Assembly: GCF_000160455.2 (NCBI RefSeq)
Contig: NZ_ACJX03000001.1
Location: 1,002,001-1,066,000, forward strand
Length of the DNA stretch: 64,000 nucleotides
DNA from: Acetomicrobium hydrogeniformans ATCC BAA-1850
GTDB taxonomy: Bacteria; Synergistota; Synergistia; Synergistales; Acetomicrobiaceae
Direction of reading: 5' to 3'
How positions within the stretch are numbered: the first letter of the stretch is position 1; every line of letters starts with the position of its first letter. Made by a program: the position numbers and the translations under genes. The notes under the pieces were generated by a model. The model did no database searches. It saw only the letters and a list, made by a program, of their open reading frames with translations, and was not told the DNA's origin. Positions 1 to 10,509 of this stretch are shown piece after piece.

Positions 1-1518
1 ATAGAAAGCCTGCTTCAAAACGCCAGGCTAGCCTTCGAGCGGTACGAAGGGGCTTTGTTTACCGAAGAGGCGCGTCAGAGATACGACCGGACGGCTGAAG
101 TATTCGAACGTTGGCTTAAAGCTATGGAAGGCATTAATAAAATGCTCTCCGAAGGTGCGTCCCATTCGGAGGTGTTGGACGGCATCAATAAGATCTATCT
201 TGACACCAATATGCTGACCGGAGCAATAAACGAGGCCTTTGCCTTTTCCGCTCTCGACATGAACTCGACGGCCGATGAGGTTTCTCAGGCGATAGATTCG
301 ACGACGAAAAGCTCGATAATAATTGTTGCAGCTATAGCCCTCGTTGCGCTGTTTTTCGGAATTATGCTGGTGCACTCGATAAATAGGCCTCTGAAAGATA
401 TGGTGATTTTCGTCAATTCAATTGCTGACGACTTGGATTTGACGAAAAGGTCTGAAGGTGCAACCAAAGATGAAATAGGAGAAGTCTTGAAAGCCATCGA
501 GAAATTGCTCTCCCGATTTAGAGATGCCCTTCTCGGTGTTATGGATGCCAGCAGGGATCTTGCCCTTACCTCCGATGAATTTTCAGATTCCACGGAAAAG
601 GCTACGCGGATCATGGAAGAAGCCATGAAAGAGGTCAACAGGGTGTTCGACGACATCTCCTTCCTGGCTTCTGCCGTGGAAGAAATCAGCGCAAGCTCGC
701 AAGAAGTTGCCGCAGGAGCCCAATCGGCAGCAAAGAGGAGCACCGATGTGGCGGAGCAGGTCGAAAGGTCGCGGCAATCGGCGCAAGAAGGGATCGATGC
801 AGTCAAGAGAGCCGTGGCGTCATCCATGGAGGTATCGGAAAGCGCCAACAGGTCCGTTGCCGTGGTTAGCGACTTGAGCGCTAGGGCAAAGCAGATTCAA
901 GGGTTCGTCGAGACGATTGGCCAAATAGCCGATCAGACCAACCTGCTGGCCCTGAATGCAGCCATTGAAGCAGCAAGGGCCGGCGAGCACGGGAAGGGTT
1001 TTGCCGTCGTCGCGGAGGAAGTGAGAAAACTGGCAGAACAATCAAATAATGCGGCGGGACAGATCACGAATCTGGCCGAAACGATAGTACAAGATCTTGA
1101 ACAGGTTGTTGGCATAACGAAGGAGAACGCCAAGCTGACCGAGCAGGCCAAGGAAGAGGCAAACGGTGCCGAAAAGGCCATAGAGAAGATAATCGAATCG
1201 CTCGATTCTATCGCAGGCGCTGCTCAAGACATGGCAGCTGTTGCCGAAGAACAGGCTGCCTCGGCCGAGGAAATAGCAAGCACCGTCCAAAACCTGAACG
1301 AAAGGTCGGCCACCTTAAACAAGTCAGTCGAGCATTTGCTCGAGAGCATTAAAACAGTCTCGGGAGTTATAAGTGGTATAGCTGACGAATCGCAGAATTT
1401 GGCCTCTCTGGCGGCAAGGATGGAGACTCAGGTAAGGGCCTTTAAATTGGCAGAGGAGGGGGAAGAAGCCGGCGAAGAAGAGATGATCGCCCTTGAAAGC
1501 GGACGGACTAGTCCTTGA
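1..1518 (+). CDS. Methyl-accepting chemotaxis protein (5' end outside window)
   Basis: The reading frame is open from base 1, so the gene starts upstream and about 505 C-terminal residues are visible. The order is an extracytoplasmic helical tail, one membrane segment ([20 protein letters not shown], about residues 103-125 of the visible part), a HAMP linker, and a long coiled-coil signalling domain. The hairpin tip that contacts CheA/CheW is recognisable ([20 protein letters not shown]), followed by [16 protein letters not shown], both near-invariant in chemoreceptors. The ligand cannot be told because most of the sensor domain is missing. The C-terminus is acidic with no CheR-binding pentapeptide. 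The gene converges with and overlaps by 11 bp the HD-GYP gene on the other strand. Confidence 0.95.
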   Translation: MESLLQNARLAFERYEGALFTEEARQRYDRTAEVFERWLKAMEGINKMLSEGASHSEVLDGINKIYLDTNMLTGAINEAFAFSALDMNSTADEVSQAIDSTTKSSIIIVAAIALVALFFGIMLVHSINRPLKDMVIFVNSIADDLDLTKRSEGATKDEIGEVLKAIEKLLSRFRDALLGVMDASRDLALTSDEFSDSTEKATRIMEEAMKEVNRVFDDISFLASAVEEISASSQEVAAGAQSAAKRSTDVAEQVERSRQSAQEGIDAVKRAVASSMEVSESANRSVAVVSDLSARAKQIQGFVETIGQIADQTNLLALNAAIEAARAGEHGKGFAVVAEEVRKLAEQSNNAAGQITNLAETIVQDLEQVVGITKENAKLTEQAKEEANGAEKAIEKIIESLDSIAGAAQDMAAVAEEQAASAEEIASTVQNLNERSATLNKSVEHLLESIKTVSGVISGIADESQNLASLAARMETQVRAFKLAEEGEEAGEEEMIALESGRTSP

Positions 1519-2851
1519 AGGAAAATTCGCCGTTTTTAAGTAGGCTTGAGCAGGCTTCCACTACCCAAGGATCGTAATACGTGTCTTTGAAGGCCTCTAT
1601 TTCCGCAAGGACGGTTACTACGGGGAGCCCCTTTCTGTAGGGCCGGTCTGAAACCATGGCCTCCACTACGTCGGCGGCGGTCAGTATGAGGGCTAAGGGG
1701 TGAATTTCGCTTCTCCATAGCCCTCGCGGGTACCCGCTGCCGTCCAGTTTTTCGTGATGCTGATAGACGATCTCGGCTATGGGCCACGGAAACTCTATAC
1801 TTTTCAAGATTTCAAATCCTACACGGGGGTGCGTCTTCACGAGCTCGTATTCTTCGAAGGTAAGTTTCGACGGTTTGGTCAGTATCTCCGCAGGAATGCG
1901 AATCTTGCCTATGTCGTGAACTAGGGAAGCCATATAGAGGGCCTTAACGTCATCTTCTGTCAACTGTAACTTCAAGGCTATGGCTTTGGCTAATTCTGCG
2001 ACCCTCCGTTGATGACCTGCCGTGTAAGGGTCTCTTTGTTCCAATGCGAAACCCAAAGCCGATATAGTCTGAATCCATGCCCTTTCTAAGTAGCCGACGT
2101 ATTCTTTCAGCTTTCGTGCGGCCCTTTTCCTTTCGGATATATCCCTATAAATAGTGTATATTCCGAAGAATTCGTCACCGAACTTAACGGGGATTGCGGT
2201 AATGGCTACTTCGAAAAGGGTGCCGTCCTTCTTCTTTCTCACCGATTCCAAATCGAGAGCTTTGCCGGAAGTTACCAGGGAGCTCAAATGAGATGCCTCT
2301 TCGAAGTAGGGGGAGTCTTTTGCCACGATCTCGTCGACATGCTTTCCCCTAACTTCCTCTTTATCGTATCCGAAAAGTTTGCAGAAAGGGTCGTTAACTT
2401 CAACGATAAAGTTGTTTTTATCCGTCAATACTATGGCCTCTGGATTGTCGTAAAATAAATATTGAAGGCGTGCTCTCTCCCTTTTCAATTCCTGTCGGGC
2501 TTTCGTCTCCTTGGAAATATCGCTCCAACTAATTGCTATGCCCTTTGGATTGACGTCTTTTAATAATCCGTGATAGGTGGCCAGCACTAGGTTTTTGCTC
2601 TTTTTTTGAGGGTTTAAGACTTGGTACGCCGTTGTTACGGAACCACCATCTTTCGATAGACATTTCAAAAGGCATTCTTTCGCCGTCGGTAAGTCCTTTT
2701 CATCGACAAATTCACAGATTGATCTTCCGATCAGCTCTTTCGGCGAAAGGCCGATGAAATATACGATGCTCGATGAAGCAGATATAACCTTTCCCAATTC
2801 GTCCGTAATGATTATTGCGATCTTGAACGGGTTCTCGTCAAATGTAGGCAT
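1508..2851 (-). CDS. PAS-PAS-HD-GYP domain protein (cyclic-di-GMP phosphodiesterase type)
   Basis: A 447-residue protein without obvious membrane segments. Two PAS sensor domains (about 10-115 and 125-245, the second ending in the PAC-like [15 protein letters not shown]) precede an HD-GYP domain (about 255-440). The HD motif [11 protein letters not shown] and the signature [11 protein letters not shown] are intact, so c-di-GMP hydrolysis is likely (family knowledge). I chose ATG at 2851 because GAGAGGG lies 8 bases upstream; the frame also permits a start 11 codons earlier, at 2884. It lies back to back with the chemoreceptor gene, which fits a role in motility or surface behaviour. The signals sensed by the PAS domains are unknown. 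Confidence 0.9.
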   Translation of the reverse strand: MPTFDENPFKIAIIITDELGKVISASSSIVYFIGLSPKELIGRSICEFVDEKDLPTAKECLLKCLSKDGGSVTTAYQVLNPQKKSKNLVLATYHGLLKDVNPKGIAISWSDISKETKARQELKRERARLQYLFYDNPEAIVLTDKNNFIVEVNDPFCKLFGYDKEEVRGKHVDEIVAKDSPYFEEASHLSSLVTSGKALDLESVRKKKDGTLFEVAITAIPVKFGDEFFGIYTIYRDISERKRAARKLKEYVGYLERAWIQTISALGFALEQRDPYTAGHQRRVAELAKAIALKLQLTEDDVKALYMASLVHDIGKIRIPAEILTKPSKLTFEEYELVKTHPRVGFEILKSIEFPWPIAEIVYQHHEKLDGSGYPRGLWRSEIHPLALILTAADVVEAMVSDRPYRKGLPVVTVLAEIEAFKDTYYDPWVVEACSSLLKNGEFSFKD

Positions 2852-3019
2852 GAAGGAAACCCTCTCTTTCTTTGATATGGGCAAGCCTGGGTTCTTATTA
2901 TATACGTAATCTGGTTTAATGATTAGTAACTTTTCGGAATTTTCTCATTTCTTACGACAGGCAAAAGTATGATAATGTATATTTAAATCGACTGCATCAT
3001 GACGGAAGATACATCCCTC

Positions 3020-6000
3020 TCAGGCACAAGCGTTTTTCCAGGGACAGGCATTGCAGCGTGAGGTGTCTTTTTCATATGGCCCAACAGCGGCCTTCAGGGC
3101 TGCCTCCTCAATGCTTCTTTTTATCTTTGCGAAGGAAATGTCTTCTGCGTCTAGCAAGATTTCTCTGCTTTCCCTCAACATGTAAAGCCCCATTAGCAGG
3201 TTCTTTTGGGGAAACTCCCGATTGACTGCATATCCGTAAAATTCCAGCTGCTTGCGATAAAGTTCCATGAAGGAGCCTTCGTCGAGGTCTTCGGTTATTT
3301 TGTAATCCCATATATGGGCAGTCGCGTCGTCCAGGTAAAGGAGGTCTATCTGGCCTGCCAGCCGAGTGCCCGATTCAAGCTCGAAATCGAAGGGTATTTC
3401 CCTGTAGGTTTTATATTCGGGATCTTTCGACGAAAGGATCCTTCTCAAGGTAGAGCCCAGAAAGCTGCCGGCGAATGCGGTGAGCCATCTTTGAAGAAGG
3501 GGCCAGTGGCTTTTGTCCTTTAGGATCGGGCGAAGTCCCGTGGGGAGCATCCTCAAGGTCCTTTCTAGGTTCTCGTCGTTTTCAGGGAAGAACCTCACGA
3601 GACTTTCTTCTTTCAAGTCCCAACGGGATAAGATCCAATGCACCAAACTGCCAACGTCGGGGCCTCCGTATTCTTCGGATCTCGGAAGTTCCCATTTCAA
3701 CGGCAAACCCTGCCTGCAGCTCATCCTATATGCATGGGGACACCATGAAATTAAGGCATATTCAGTGGCGCTGAACTTATCGAGGGGAGAGTCGGCTATG
3801 GGCCTTATCAATTTTTTAAGGGATATGCCTCTGGAATGGGACAGTTTATTTTTTTTGCTCCCGGCGTCGCTTGTCTTCGGTGTAATTATTTCAGCTTCGT
3901 CAATGTCGTCGGGATCGGCGTATCTGCGAGCACCCTCCCAATTAAGTACGGTTTTAAGCCAAAGACCCGTTTTTTTTGAAGGGTTGCCCTGCGAATCGAT
4001 TTCGTAATTGCCGCAGAGGATCAGGTGTTTCTTGGCGCGGGTGCAGGCGACGTAAAAGAGGCGCAGATTTTCTTCCTCCTGTTTTAAGCCCTCAAGGTAG
4101 TCGTGAGCTGCCTTTGAAGGCGGATTTTTCTTTCTGTCAAAGGGGTCACCGTATGAGCTTGCCACGGTGCCTACGAAAATTGACGGTACCAGGGAGGAGC
4201 CGCTTCTCGGGTGACGGGCGTATTCGAGGCCGAAGACGGCAACAACGGGAAACTCCAATCCCTTTGCGGCGTGGACCGTCATTATCCTCACCACATCTTC
4301 GTCCTCTCCCAGGGGTGTTGCTTCTTCGTAGGGAGCGTTTAGCCTTGCCGTCTTTTTGAGATAGTCGGCTGCCCCGGCGAGGTCCTTTCCGAAGGCGTCT
4401 TCATAGCCTCTTAAAAAGTGTATTAGATACCTGATGTTAGAAAAGGCCCTCATCCTTTTGTTGGAAGGAAGGGCAAGGAGCCACAGGGGTTCTTCCAGAA
4501 GGTAATTTAAGACGTCGGAAGGGCCGCGCAAAATTGCCCTTCTGCGGAGATATTCTATCTTTTCGGCCGTACCTTTGAGGTTTGTCTTGAGGTATCTCCA
4601 GATCCTCCCCTCTCCACCTTCGCCTTCTATAGAGGAAAGGGCCTTCGATACCCTTTCCTGAGATAGTCTCAAAAAGGGAGACGAAAGCATCCCGATCAGG
4701 GCAAAATCATCCTCGGGATTGTTTAAAGCGGTCAACAAAGCCGTGGCATCCAACGTTTCGGACCTTGAGAAAAAGCTCCTTTGGTCCACGAATACTGCAG
4801 GTATTTCTTCCCTTTCAAAAGCCTCTTCCAGAGTGTCGAAATAATTGCGGGTTGGAACCAGGACCACCATATCTTTCCAGAAAACTCCCCCTTCGTGAAA
4901 CATCCTGAAGCGGTGCGCCAACTTCGTGGCCAGGGAGTTTTTTCTTTGGGCGGAACTTGCCTTGTTCCCATCTTCGTCTTCAGCGTTCGTCTCAAGCAGT
5001 ATTTTTAAATCGCCTGAGCTATTTTCGTTTTTTAACGTTTCCGGATAGACCAACGGTTCGTAAATCTCTTTCAAGGAAGAGCTTATTCCATCCTTCCAGA
5101 TATACTCGAAAAGATCGTTTATCCTTTCCAACAGATCCCTGGTCATCCTAAAAGATTCCTTTAAGGCAACGTACTTGCCGGCTCCACTTTTGGCTTTCTC
5201 GATGTAGTCGGCGAAAATCCTTAGGTCGGCGTGGCGAAACCTGTAGATGGACTGCTTAAGGTCTCCCACGATGAACAATTTTGTCGCTCCTTCTTTACCG
5301 GCGGCGATGTTTTTTATCAGAAGGTTTTGAACGCCGTTTATATCCTGAAATTCGTCGACTAATATGTATTTGTATCGTTCGACAGCCTTGGGATATTTGT
5401 TTACCATATCCTTTGCTTTGGTCAACAAATCATCGAAGGAAAGGATGTTCTTTCTTTTTTTCTGTTCCTCCCATAGGGCCCAAAGCATGCTGGCAAACTT
5501 GAGCAAGGTTTCGCGAAGGGGTCTGTCTTCATGGGCCTCCTTCGACCATTTGGCAAGAGCCACCTCCTGAGATAGGCTTTCGCGATGGATTTTCAGCCCC
5601 TTATGGCCAAAACGATCGCTTAGAAGCGATTCCAGTTCCTTTTTGAATTTTCCACCGCCTTTGATGTTCGAGAGAAGACTGTCGTTTAAGTCCAGCAAAA
5701 AATTGACCCATGTGGCAGGTGAGTCGGGGTAAATGCCCTTCCACCGATTTTGAAATTCTCTAACCCTCTCGGACAGGCCGTCGTTGTTGTCGTCTTCTGT
5801 CCTAATTTCTTCAACCCAGAAGTCATAGAGGTTGCGATATAAGTTAAAACGTTCCTTTAAGCCGAAGATCATCTCCTCTGCCCTTTTGTCAACCTTTTCA
5901 AGGGAGGCCGATTCTTTGAAGAGGTCCTCGGGGTTTAATCCTCTGCTTCCAAAGAGGGAGGAAGCTGCCTTAGAAAGTTCGACGATGGCATTTGCGCCGA

Positions 6001-6595
6001 AGAAGTCTAAGGCTTTTTTGAAATTATCGTCGGAAATCATTGCTTTAATTCTTTTTTTCCACTTAGTGGGGGCGTTTTGTGCAAACCATTCCCCGTCGAG
6101 AAAATCCAGGGCGCTGAGGGCAGATTGGTAGAACAGGTCTTCCTGTTGTGGCGTAACGATATTAAAAGCGGGGCTTATCTCCAAAAATTGGCTGTAGGAT
6201 TTTAGAAGGTTCATGGCAAAGCTGTGAATTGTCGAAATTTGCGCTTCATCGAAACGACTGCAGGCAAGCTCCAGTCTCTTTTCTGTGTCCTCTCTTTTCT
6301 GCCGGGAAAGGTTCGAGCTTCTCACGGCGTTAAGCCAGTCCCCCAGAGTCGATAATATTTTATCTTCCATCTCTTGTGCTGCCTTTTCGGTAAAAGTGAT
6401 GGTCAATATCTCATCGTGCCTTGCCCTTCCCGTTGCGACCAGCCATGCAAATCTCCACGAAAGGGTGCGAGTCTTCCCGCTTCCGGCCCCGGCGCTAACC
6501 ACCACTAAATCGTCTTCCGCTAAAACTGCTTCACGTTGATTGGGTGTGGCGGTAGCCAGGAAAATCTCGGCCATTGCTTCATCATTGTTCGCCAT
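3020..6595 (-). CDS. addA: UvrD/Rep-type helicase-nuclease, AddA/RecB-like
   Basis: A 1191-residue protein expected to process double-strand breaks for RecA loading together with its upstream partner. The Walker A motif SAGAGSGKT is at residues 34-42, the helicase II motif (VDEFQD) near 415, and motifs typical of superfamily 1A follow (GDLKQSIYRFR; TVHAAKGLEFPVV; FYVACTRAKKHLI). The C-terminal 230 residues form a RecB-family PD-(D/E)XK nuclease (AGQIDLLYLDD, then IWDYKI). A Cys in SWCPHAY and the terminal C-x2-C-x5-C (CNACPWKNAC) suggest an Fe-S nuclease. The start overlaps the 3' end of the addB-like gene by 14 bp, so the two are co-transcribed. The family is clear; the exact AddA versus RecB-like naming is less certain. 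Confidence 0.88.
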   Translation of the reverse strand: MANNDEAMAEIFLATATPNQREAVLAEDDLVVVSAGAGSGKTRTLSWRFAWLVATGRARHDEILTITFTEKAAQEMEDKILSTLGDWLNAVRSSNLSRQKREDTEKRLELACSRFDEAQISTIHSFAMNLLKSYSQFLEISPAFNIVTPQQEDLFYQSALSALDFLDGEWFAQNAPTKWKKRIKAMISDDNFKKALDFFGANAIVELSKAASSLFGSRGLNPEDLFKESASLEKVDKRAEEMIFGLKERFNLYRNLYDFWVEEIRTEDDNNDGLSERVREFQNRWKGIYPDSPATWVNFLLDLNDSLLSNIKGGGKFKKELESLLSDRFGHKGLKIHRESLSQEVALAKWSKEAHEDRPLRETLLKFASMLWALWEEQKKRKNILSFDDLLTKAKDMVNKYPKAVERYKYILVDEFQDINGVQNLLIKNIAAGKEGATKLFIVGDLKQSIYRFRHADLRIFADYIEKAKSGAGKYVALKESFRMTRDLLERINDLFEYIWKDGISSSLKEIYEPLVYPETLKNENSSGDLKILLETNAEDEDGNKASSAQRKNSLATKLAHRFRMFHEGGVFWKDMVVLVPTRNYFDTLEEAFEREEIPAVFVDQRSFFSRSETLDATALLTALNNPEDDFALIGMLSSPFLRLSQERVSKALSSIEGEGGEGRIWRYLKTNLKGTAEKIEYLRRRAILRGPSDVLNYLLEEPLWLLALPSNKRMRAFSNIRYLIHFLRGYEDAFGKDLAGAADYLKKTARLNAPYEEATPLGEDEDVVRIMTVHAAKGLEFPVVAVFGLEYARHPRSGSSLVPSIFVGTVASSYGDPFDRKKNPPSKAAHDYLEGLKQEEENLRLFYVACTRAKKHLILCGNYEIDSQGNPSKKTGLWLKTVLNWEGARRYADPDDIDEAEIITPKTSDAGSKKNKLSHSRGISLKKLIRPIADSPLDKFSATEYALISWCPHAYRMSCRQGLPLKWELPRSEEYGGPDVGSLVHWILSRWDLKEESLVRFFPENDENLERTLRMLPTGLRPILKDKSHWPLLQRWLTAFAGSFLGSTLRRILSSKDPEYKTYREIPFDFELESGTRLAGQIDLLYLDDATAHIWDYKITEDLDEGSFMELYRKQLEFYGYAVNREFPQKNLLMGLYMLRESREILLDAEDISFAKIKRSIEEAALKAAVGPYEKDTSRCNACPWKNACA

Positions 6596-9452
6596 TTTCT
6601 AACCATTCTCCTCCTTCGATTTCGCTTTTGCGACAGAGGACCTTATATTGACAGTCCTTGCAGGTCTTTCGATCGTAATGGGGTTCGAAGGACCCGGAGG
6701 TCAAGTCCTTTGCCCAACTGATCAGCTGTTCTTCGGCTCTCTTTGCGATATCCTCGAGTTTCTCGCGTTTTATTTTTATGTTATCGGAGTATCCTTCCGG
6801 GACCAGTCTCTTGTCGAGGCCTTTGTGCTCCTTTGAAATATGCCCCAGACACATGCTGTCACTGTGGCACAGGTAGAAGGCGCCTCCTGTCTTTTGGTCG
6901 GCCTTCGATAGCGCCAGGGCGTAGGAGGCAAGTTGCAATGAATTTTCGTAATTTTTGGAACCCGCAGTCTTGTAGTCCCAAAGGATTTGGCCAATTTCCT
7001 TCAGGTGGTCTATGCGGTCTGCCCTGCCGCGAAAGGAGACATCGTTTATCGTAAACGGAGGAAGCTGCCTTTCCCATTCAGTCGATGCGAAGGCTGTGCG
7101 AAGTTTTAGGTATATCTCTTCCTGAATGCGGGCAAGGCGCAGGACCTGCAGGCGAAGCCTTTCGCGATGGCGATGGAGCTTCCTGATGTGGTTAAGAAGG
7201 GGATAGGTCGATTCCACCACTTCTTCCCACAGTTGCTCCACACAAGCTTCAAGGGAAAGCCCCTTTTCAGAACTTCTCATTTTCCATGCCTTCGACCAGA
7301 GGAGGTGAAGCATATTACCGCACTTTTGAGCGTCCAGCCCTGCTTCTTTCGGTTGAAAGAGCTTTAGAATGCTTCTGTAAGCGTAGAGGGCGGGGCATTG
7401 AACCCAGGTGTCGATATCGCTTAGATAGCCTTCGTCCTTTGGTTTTACCGAGGGGATAGGCTTCCTTCTCGGGCGGGAAAGCTTGTCTTTGGGAACTTCC
7501 GCTTCGCGAAGGAACCTCTCTCCCTCGGGCAACAACTTGCTCAAGGGCCTTCGTGTCTCTTCTACGATTATATAGAGATCTTCCTTTTCACCGTCCATTT
7601 CCAAAAAGGGAGAGAGCTTGTTCGGCCTGCCCTGGGCGTCGATAGCTGAAAAGGTTAACCAGGTTTCTTCCGTGGAAGCGTATAAATGCCTTCTGAAGAG
7701 GGCTTCCTTTTGTTGTCGCCTTTCGTGCCTTAAGGGCAAGTGGATTCCTGCAAGATTGGCATTTTCGTGTATTATCCTCCTCGCCTCGTCGTTCAATAGG
7801 GGGGGATCTGTTATCTTTCCGGGCCATTGTTGTGAAGTTGCGTTTATTACTACGTATAATTTATGGGTTGCCAGAACGGGAGAGCTGTCGAAGTAAATCG
7901 TTACCGATTCTCTTTTTCTCTTCGGAGGCAGGATTCTCGTCTCTTCGGCGAAGCGATTTAAGTATTCCCATCCTTCGGCCTCGGAGAGCATGTCTTTCTG
8001 AGCCGGCCCCAACTCAGGCAAGGACTCGGCCAAAGAAAGCGCCTTTTTCTCTAAAGCTTCCAAGAATTTAGATACCTCGTACAAACTTTCGTCTAATGAG
8101 GGGTCGGTTACGCAAGCTCCTGCCCTTTTTCGGATTTCAAGCTCATCGTCGAGCAGTTTGAGAAGTCTTTGAAATAAACTTTCTACATTGGAGCCCCTTT
8201 TGATGTGGTTGAAAAAGGAGTCCCATTTTTTAATGATGCGAGTCGACTCCGTTGCGCCGCTTTTACTTAATATATCGGTCCATTCCTTCGCTCCCGACGG
8301 AATCCTTTCTTTAAGAAATTCTAAGAATTCTTTAGGCAAATCGAATCCGAATAGAGGGTTGGAAAGAAGTCCTATGGTGGCAAGGAAGGGCCAATTTTCA
8401 TCCTTGGCGATTTTAAGTCGCTTTACCAAATCCCAGCACATCGTTTCGTTCAAATATTTTCCCGAGCCTGATTTCCATGGAATTCGGTAAGCGTTTAAAA
8501 CGTCCTCCGCGATGCTTTTGTAAGGGGAAGGTATCTCTATGGCAATGTCCTTAAAAGTTAAGACTCCCTCTTCGACCTTAAACCATAAATTTCGCGCGAG
8601 CGTTTCGAGTTCTTGCCTCGGATCGCCACAGGTGAAAAGACGAATCTTTGCAGGCCTGTCCTCTGAGACCTTGCCGATAAAGGCTTTCTCGGCGAATTGT
8701 TGTTCGGCATCGTAAAATTCGTCGCCCATCGTCGAATCCGGTTTGAATATGTCTATGCTTGCCCCTATATCGTCCAAGGTATCTATGAACTCTCGCTGAG
8801 CCCTCATGAAGCTCATAAAACCCACCAGGACGAAGGGCCTGTCTTTCAATTGGCGGGCAAGACTTTCTGTGTCGAGCAACTTTCGGGCAAGGATGGGTAT
8901 CTGGGCACTGTCGGCAAGGTCGTTTTCATTTAAGTAACTCAAGTATTTTTTGTAGATATGACACAAAAGACCCGTCGGTTCTGTCAGGTGGGGGCAATCA
9001 TCGGTGCAGCTTTTGCAATTTAGTGTCGTCGAAAGGTCCTCGGGCAATGTGTCCTCGCCGATTAGCTCGTGAAGCTGTCGTCCTATGGTCTCTATGAAGG
9101 CAGGCTGCCCGACCGCCGGGATCTTTTCTTTCAATTCTTTCGATGATGCGAGGATATCGTGGACCAGATGCCTTACCACTAGCCAATGGTCAGGGGGGTC
9201 CAGCTGTCTTTTGACCACTGTTTCGAACCCAGACCTTCGAAGGATGTCGGAAAGTCCGCTGTACAGGTCTCCCCATTGCCATATCTGGGGCAAATTGAAC
9301 CTAAATCCCTTTAGTGACAACATTTCAAGGAGCAAGTTCTTGTCCTCGCGGGAAGGTACTATGAATATGAGGTTTTTGCGGGCTTCGTATATTTCGTTTA
9401 GAGGTCTTTCAAGCTGATGCGCCAATCTGTAGGTGTGAATGGTGATGGCCAA
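6582..9452 (-). CDS. addB: AddB-like inactivated helicase with Fe-S nuclease domain
   Basis: About 956 residues, shorter than classical AddB (about 1150). No Walker A is visible in the N-terminal helicase-like part, as expected where this subunit serves for structure and recognition. The C-terminal third holds a RecB-family nuclease: a first Cys in WVQCPALYAYR, the PD-(D/E)XK core FRGRADRIDHL with ILWDYKTAG, and a final C-x2-C-x5-C (CKDCQYKVLC), the four-Cys pattern that holds a 4Fe-4S cluster in AddB. I chose TTG at 9452 because GAGGTGAT precedes it; the frame extends to a GTG at 9461. It is the first gene of a two-gene operon with the addA-like gene. Partner order and domain content support an AddAB complex with two nucleases. 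Confidence 0.8.
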   Translation of the reverse strand: MAITIHTYRLAHQLERPLNEIYEARKNLIFIVPSREDKNLLLEMLSLKGFRFNLPQIWQWGDLYSGLSDILRRSGFETVVKRQLDPPDHWLVVRHLVHDILASSKELKEKIPAVGQPAFIETIGRQLHELIGEDTLPEDLSTTLNCKSCTDDCPHLTEPTGLLCHIYKKYLSYLNENDLADSAQIPILARKLLDTESLARQLKDRPFVLVGFMSFMRAQREFIDTLDDIGASIDIFKPDSTMGDEFYDAEQQFAEKAFIGKVSEDRPAKIRLFTCGDPRQELETLARNLWFKVEEGVLTFKDIAIEIPSPYKSIAEDVLNAYRIPWKSGSGKYLNETMCWDLVKRLKIAKDENWPFLATIGLLSNPLFGFDLPKEFLEFLKERIPSGAKEWTDILSKSGATESTRIIKKWDSFFNHIKRGSNVESLFQRLLKLLDDELEIRKRAGACVTDPSLDESLYEVSKFLEALEKKALSLAESLPELGPAQKDMLSEAEGWEYLNRFAEETRILPPKRKRESVTIYFDSSPVLATHKLYVVINATSQQWPGKITDPPLLNDEARRIIHENANLAGIHLPLRHERRQQKEALFRRHLYASTEETWLTFSAIDAQGRPNKLSPFLEMDGEKEDLYIIVEETRRPLSKLLPEGERFLREAEVPKDKLSRPRRKPIPSVKPKDEGYLSDIDTWVQCPALYAYRSILKLFQPKEAGLDAQKCGNMLHLLWSKAWKMRSSEKGLSLEACVEQLWEEVVESTYPLLNHIRKLHRHRERLRLQVLRLARIQEEIYLKLRTAFASTEWERQLPPFTINDVSFRGRADRIDHLKEIGQILWDYKTAGSKNYENSLQLASYALALSKADQKTGGAFYLCHSDSMCLGHISKEHKGLDKRLVPEGYSDNIKIKREKLEDIAKRAEEQLISWAKDLTSGSFEPHYDRKTCKDCQYKVLCRKSEIEGGEWLENGEQ

Positions 9453-9538
9453 GAAGATCACCTCAATAAAACTTTATATTATGTGGTATATTGAATGAAG
9501 CGTAAATACCGGGGATGGACGATATCTCTGTTCAATCC

Positions 9539-9580
9539 TATGATATCATATGATCTGTTTTTCATGCCGGTAAATTACCG
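9539..9580. repeat. Two short palindromes between divergent genes
   Basis: TATGATATCATA (9539-9550) is a perfect 12-bp palindrome. CGGTAA-A-TTACCG (9568-9580) is a 6-bp inverted repeat with one central base. Both lie in the gap between addB (minus) and the YitT gene (plus) and could be operators or promoter parts. No function is proven. Confidence 0.4.
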
Positions 9581-9606
9581 ACAGCTCAAAGGGAGAGTGA
9601 CTTTCA

Positions 9607-10497
9607 GTGGACAAAAGTAATTTTAAAAGGATATTTATGCATATATATCACCTTTTAAAACAAGAAAAAGACAGTTTTCTTACTATTACCTTTGGTACGA
9701 CTATCTCTGTAATCGCAACCCTCACCCTCATCATGCCCTACAAATTTCCCGATTCCGGGCTGACAGGCCTGGCCGTATTGTCTTCCTATGTCTTCAATAT
9801 TTCTCCGTCGTGGCTGTTTGCCATCGGCAACGCTGCATTGCTGGTCTGGGGATGGAAAGAGCTGTCTCCAAGGTTTGTGATACTCACGATTTATGGCGTG
9901 GGGTTGTTCTCCTTACTTCTAAAGCTCCTCGAATTTATGCCGGCTCCTTCTTTAGACGATCTTTTCTTGATTGCCGTATTTGCAGGAGTCATAAAGGGAA
10001 TAGGGGGAGGGTTGGTCTTCAGATCCGGAGCCTCCCTCGGGGGGACCGATATCGTTGTCGTTGCCTTAAGAAACAGATATGGCGTGGAAGTGGGAAAGTA
10101 CGGCTTTTACATAAACCTGGCAGTCCTATTGATCTCCGCTCCGGTAATTGGTATCGAACGAACGGTGTACGGGCTTGTGGCTATATACATAAGCGGAATT
10201 GCCGTTGATGGGGTGTTGAGGTCCTTCGACAGGAGAAGGCAGGTTTTCGTAATATCCAAAAAGTACGATCAGGTTAAAGATTTTGTAATCAACGGACTGG
10301 GTCGCGGAGTGACATTGCTCAAAGGCGAGGGGGGATTTACGGGACATGAACAGAAAGTAGTGATGTGTCTTTTAACTCCCCGACAGACTATGGAGTTGAA
10401 GAGATACTTGGCTATGGTCGACAAAAATGCCTTTATGGTTATAACGGAGGCTTCGGAAGTCGTGGGAAAGGGATTTAAGTCTTGGAAGGAGTTGTAA
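9607..10497 (+). CDS. YitT family membrane protein (DUF161/DUF2179)
   Basis: A 296-residue protein with about five membrane helices in the first 210 residues. The family hallmark GGGLVFRSGASLGGTDIVVVALR is present (about residues 137-160), followed by a cytosolic DUF2179 domain (about 215-290, containing GRGVTLLKGEGGFTG). Members of this family have been proposed as transporters, but a substrate is not established. The GTG start at 9607 is preceded by GGGAGAG nine bases upstream; an ATG at 9637 is the alternative. It lies 12 bp before the Na/phosphate cotransporter gene and may be transcribed with it. Confidence 0.88.
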   Translation: MDKSNFKRIFMHIYHLLKQEKDSFLTITFGTTISVIATLTLIMPYKFPDSGLTGLAVLSSYVFNISPSWLFAIGNAALLVWGWKELSPRFVILTIYGVGLFSLLLKLLEFMPAPSLDDLFLIAVFAGVIKGIGGGLVFRSGASLGGTDIVVVALRNRYGVEVGKYGFYINLAVLLISAPVIGIERTVYGLVAIYISGIAVDGVLRSFDRRRQVFVISKKYDQVKDFVINGLGRGVTLLKGEGGFTGHEQKVVMCLLTPRQTMELKRYLAMVDKNAFMVITEASEVVGKGFKSWKEL

Positions 10498-10509
10498 GGC
10501 TTTAGGTCG

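Noticed and set aside
285-848. Long antisense frames inside the chemoreceptor and in several other genes
   Set aside because: They are frame shadows with Ser/Ala-rich compositions and no family motif or ribosome site.
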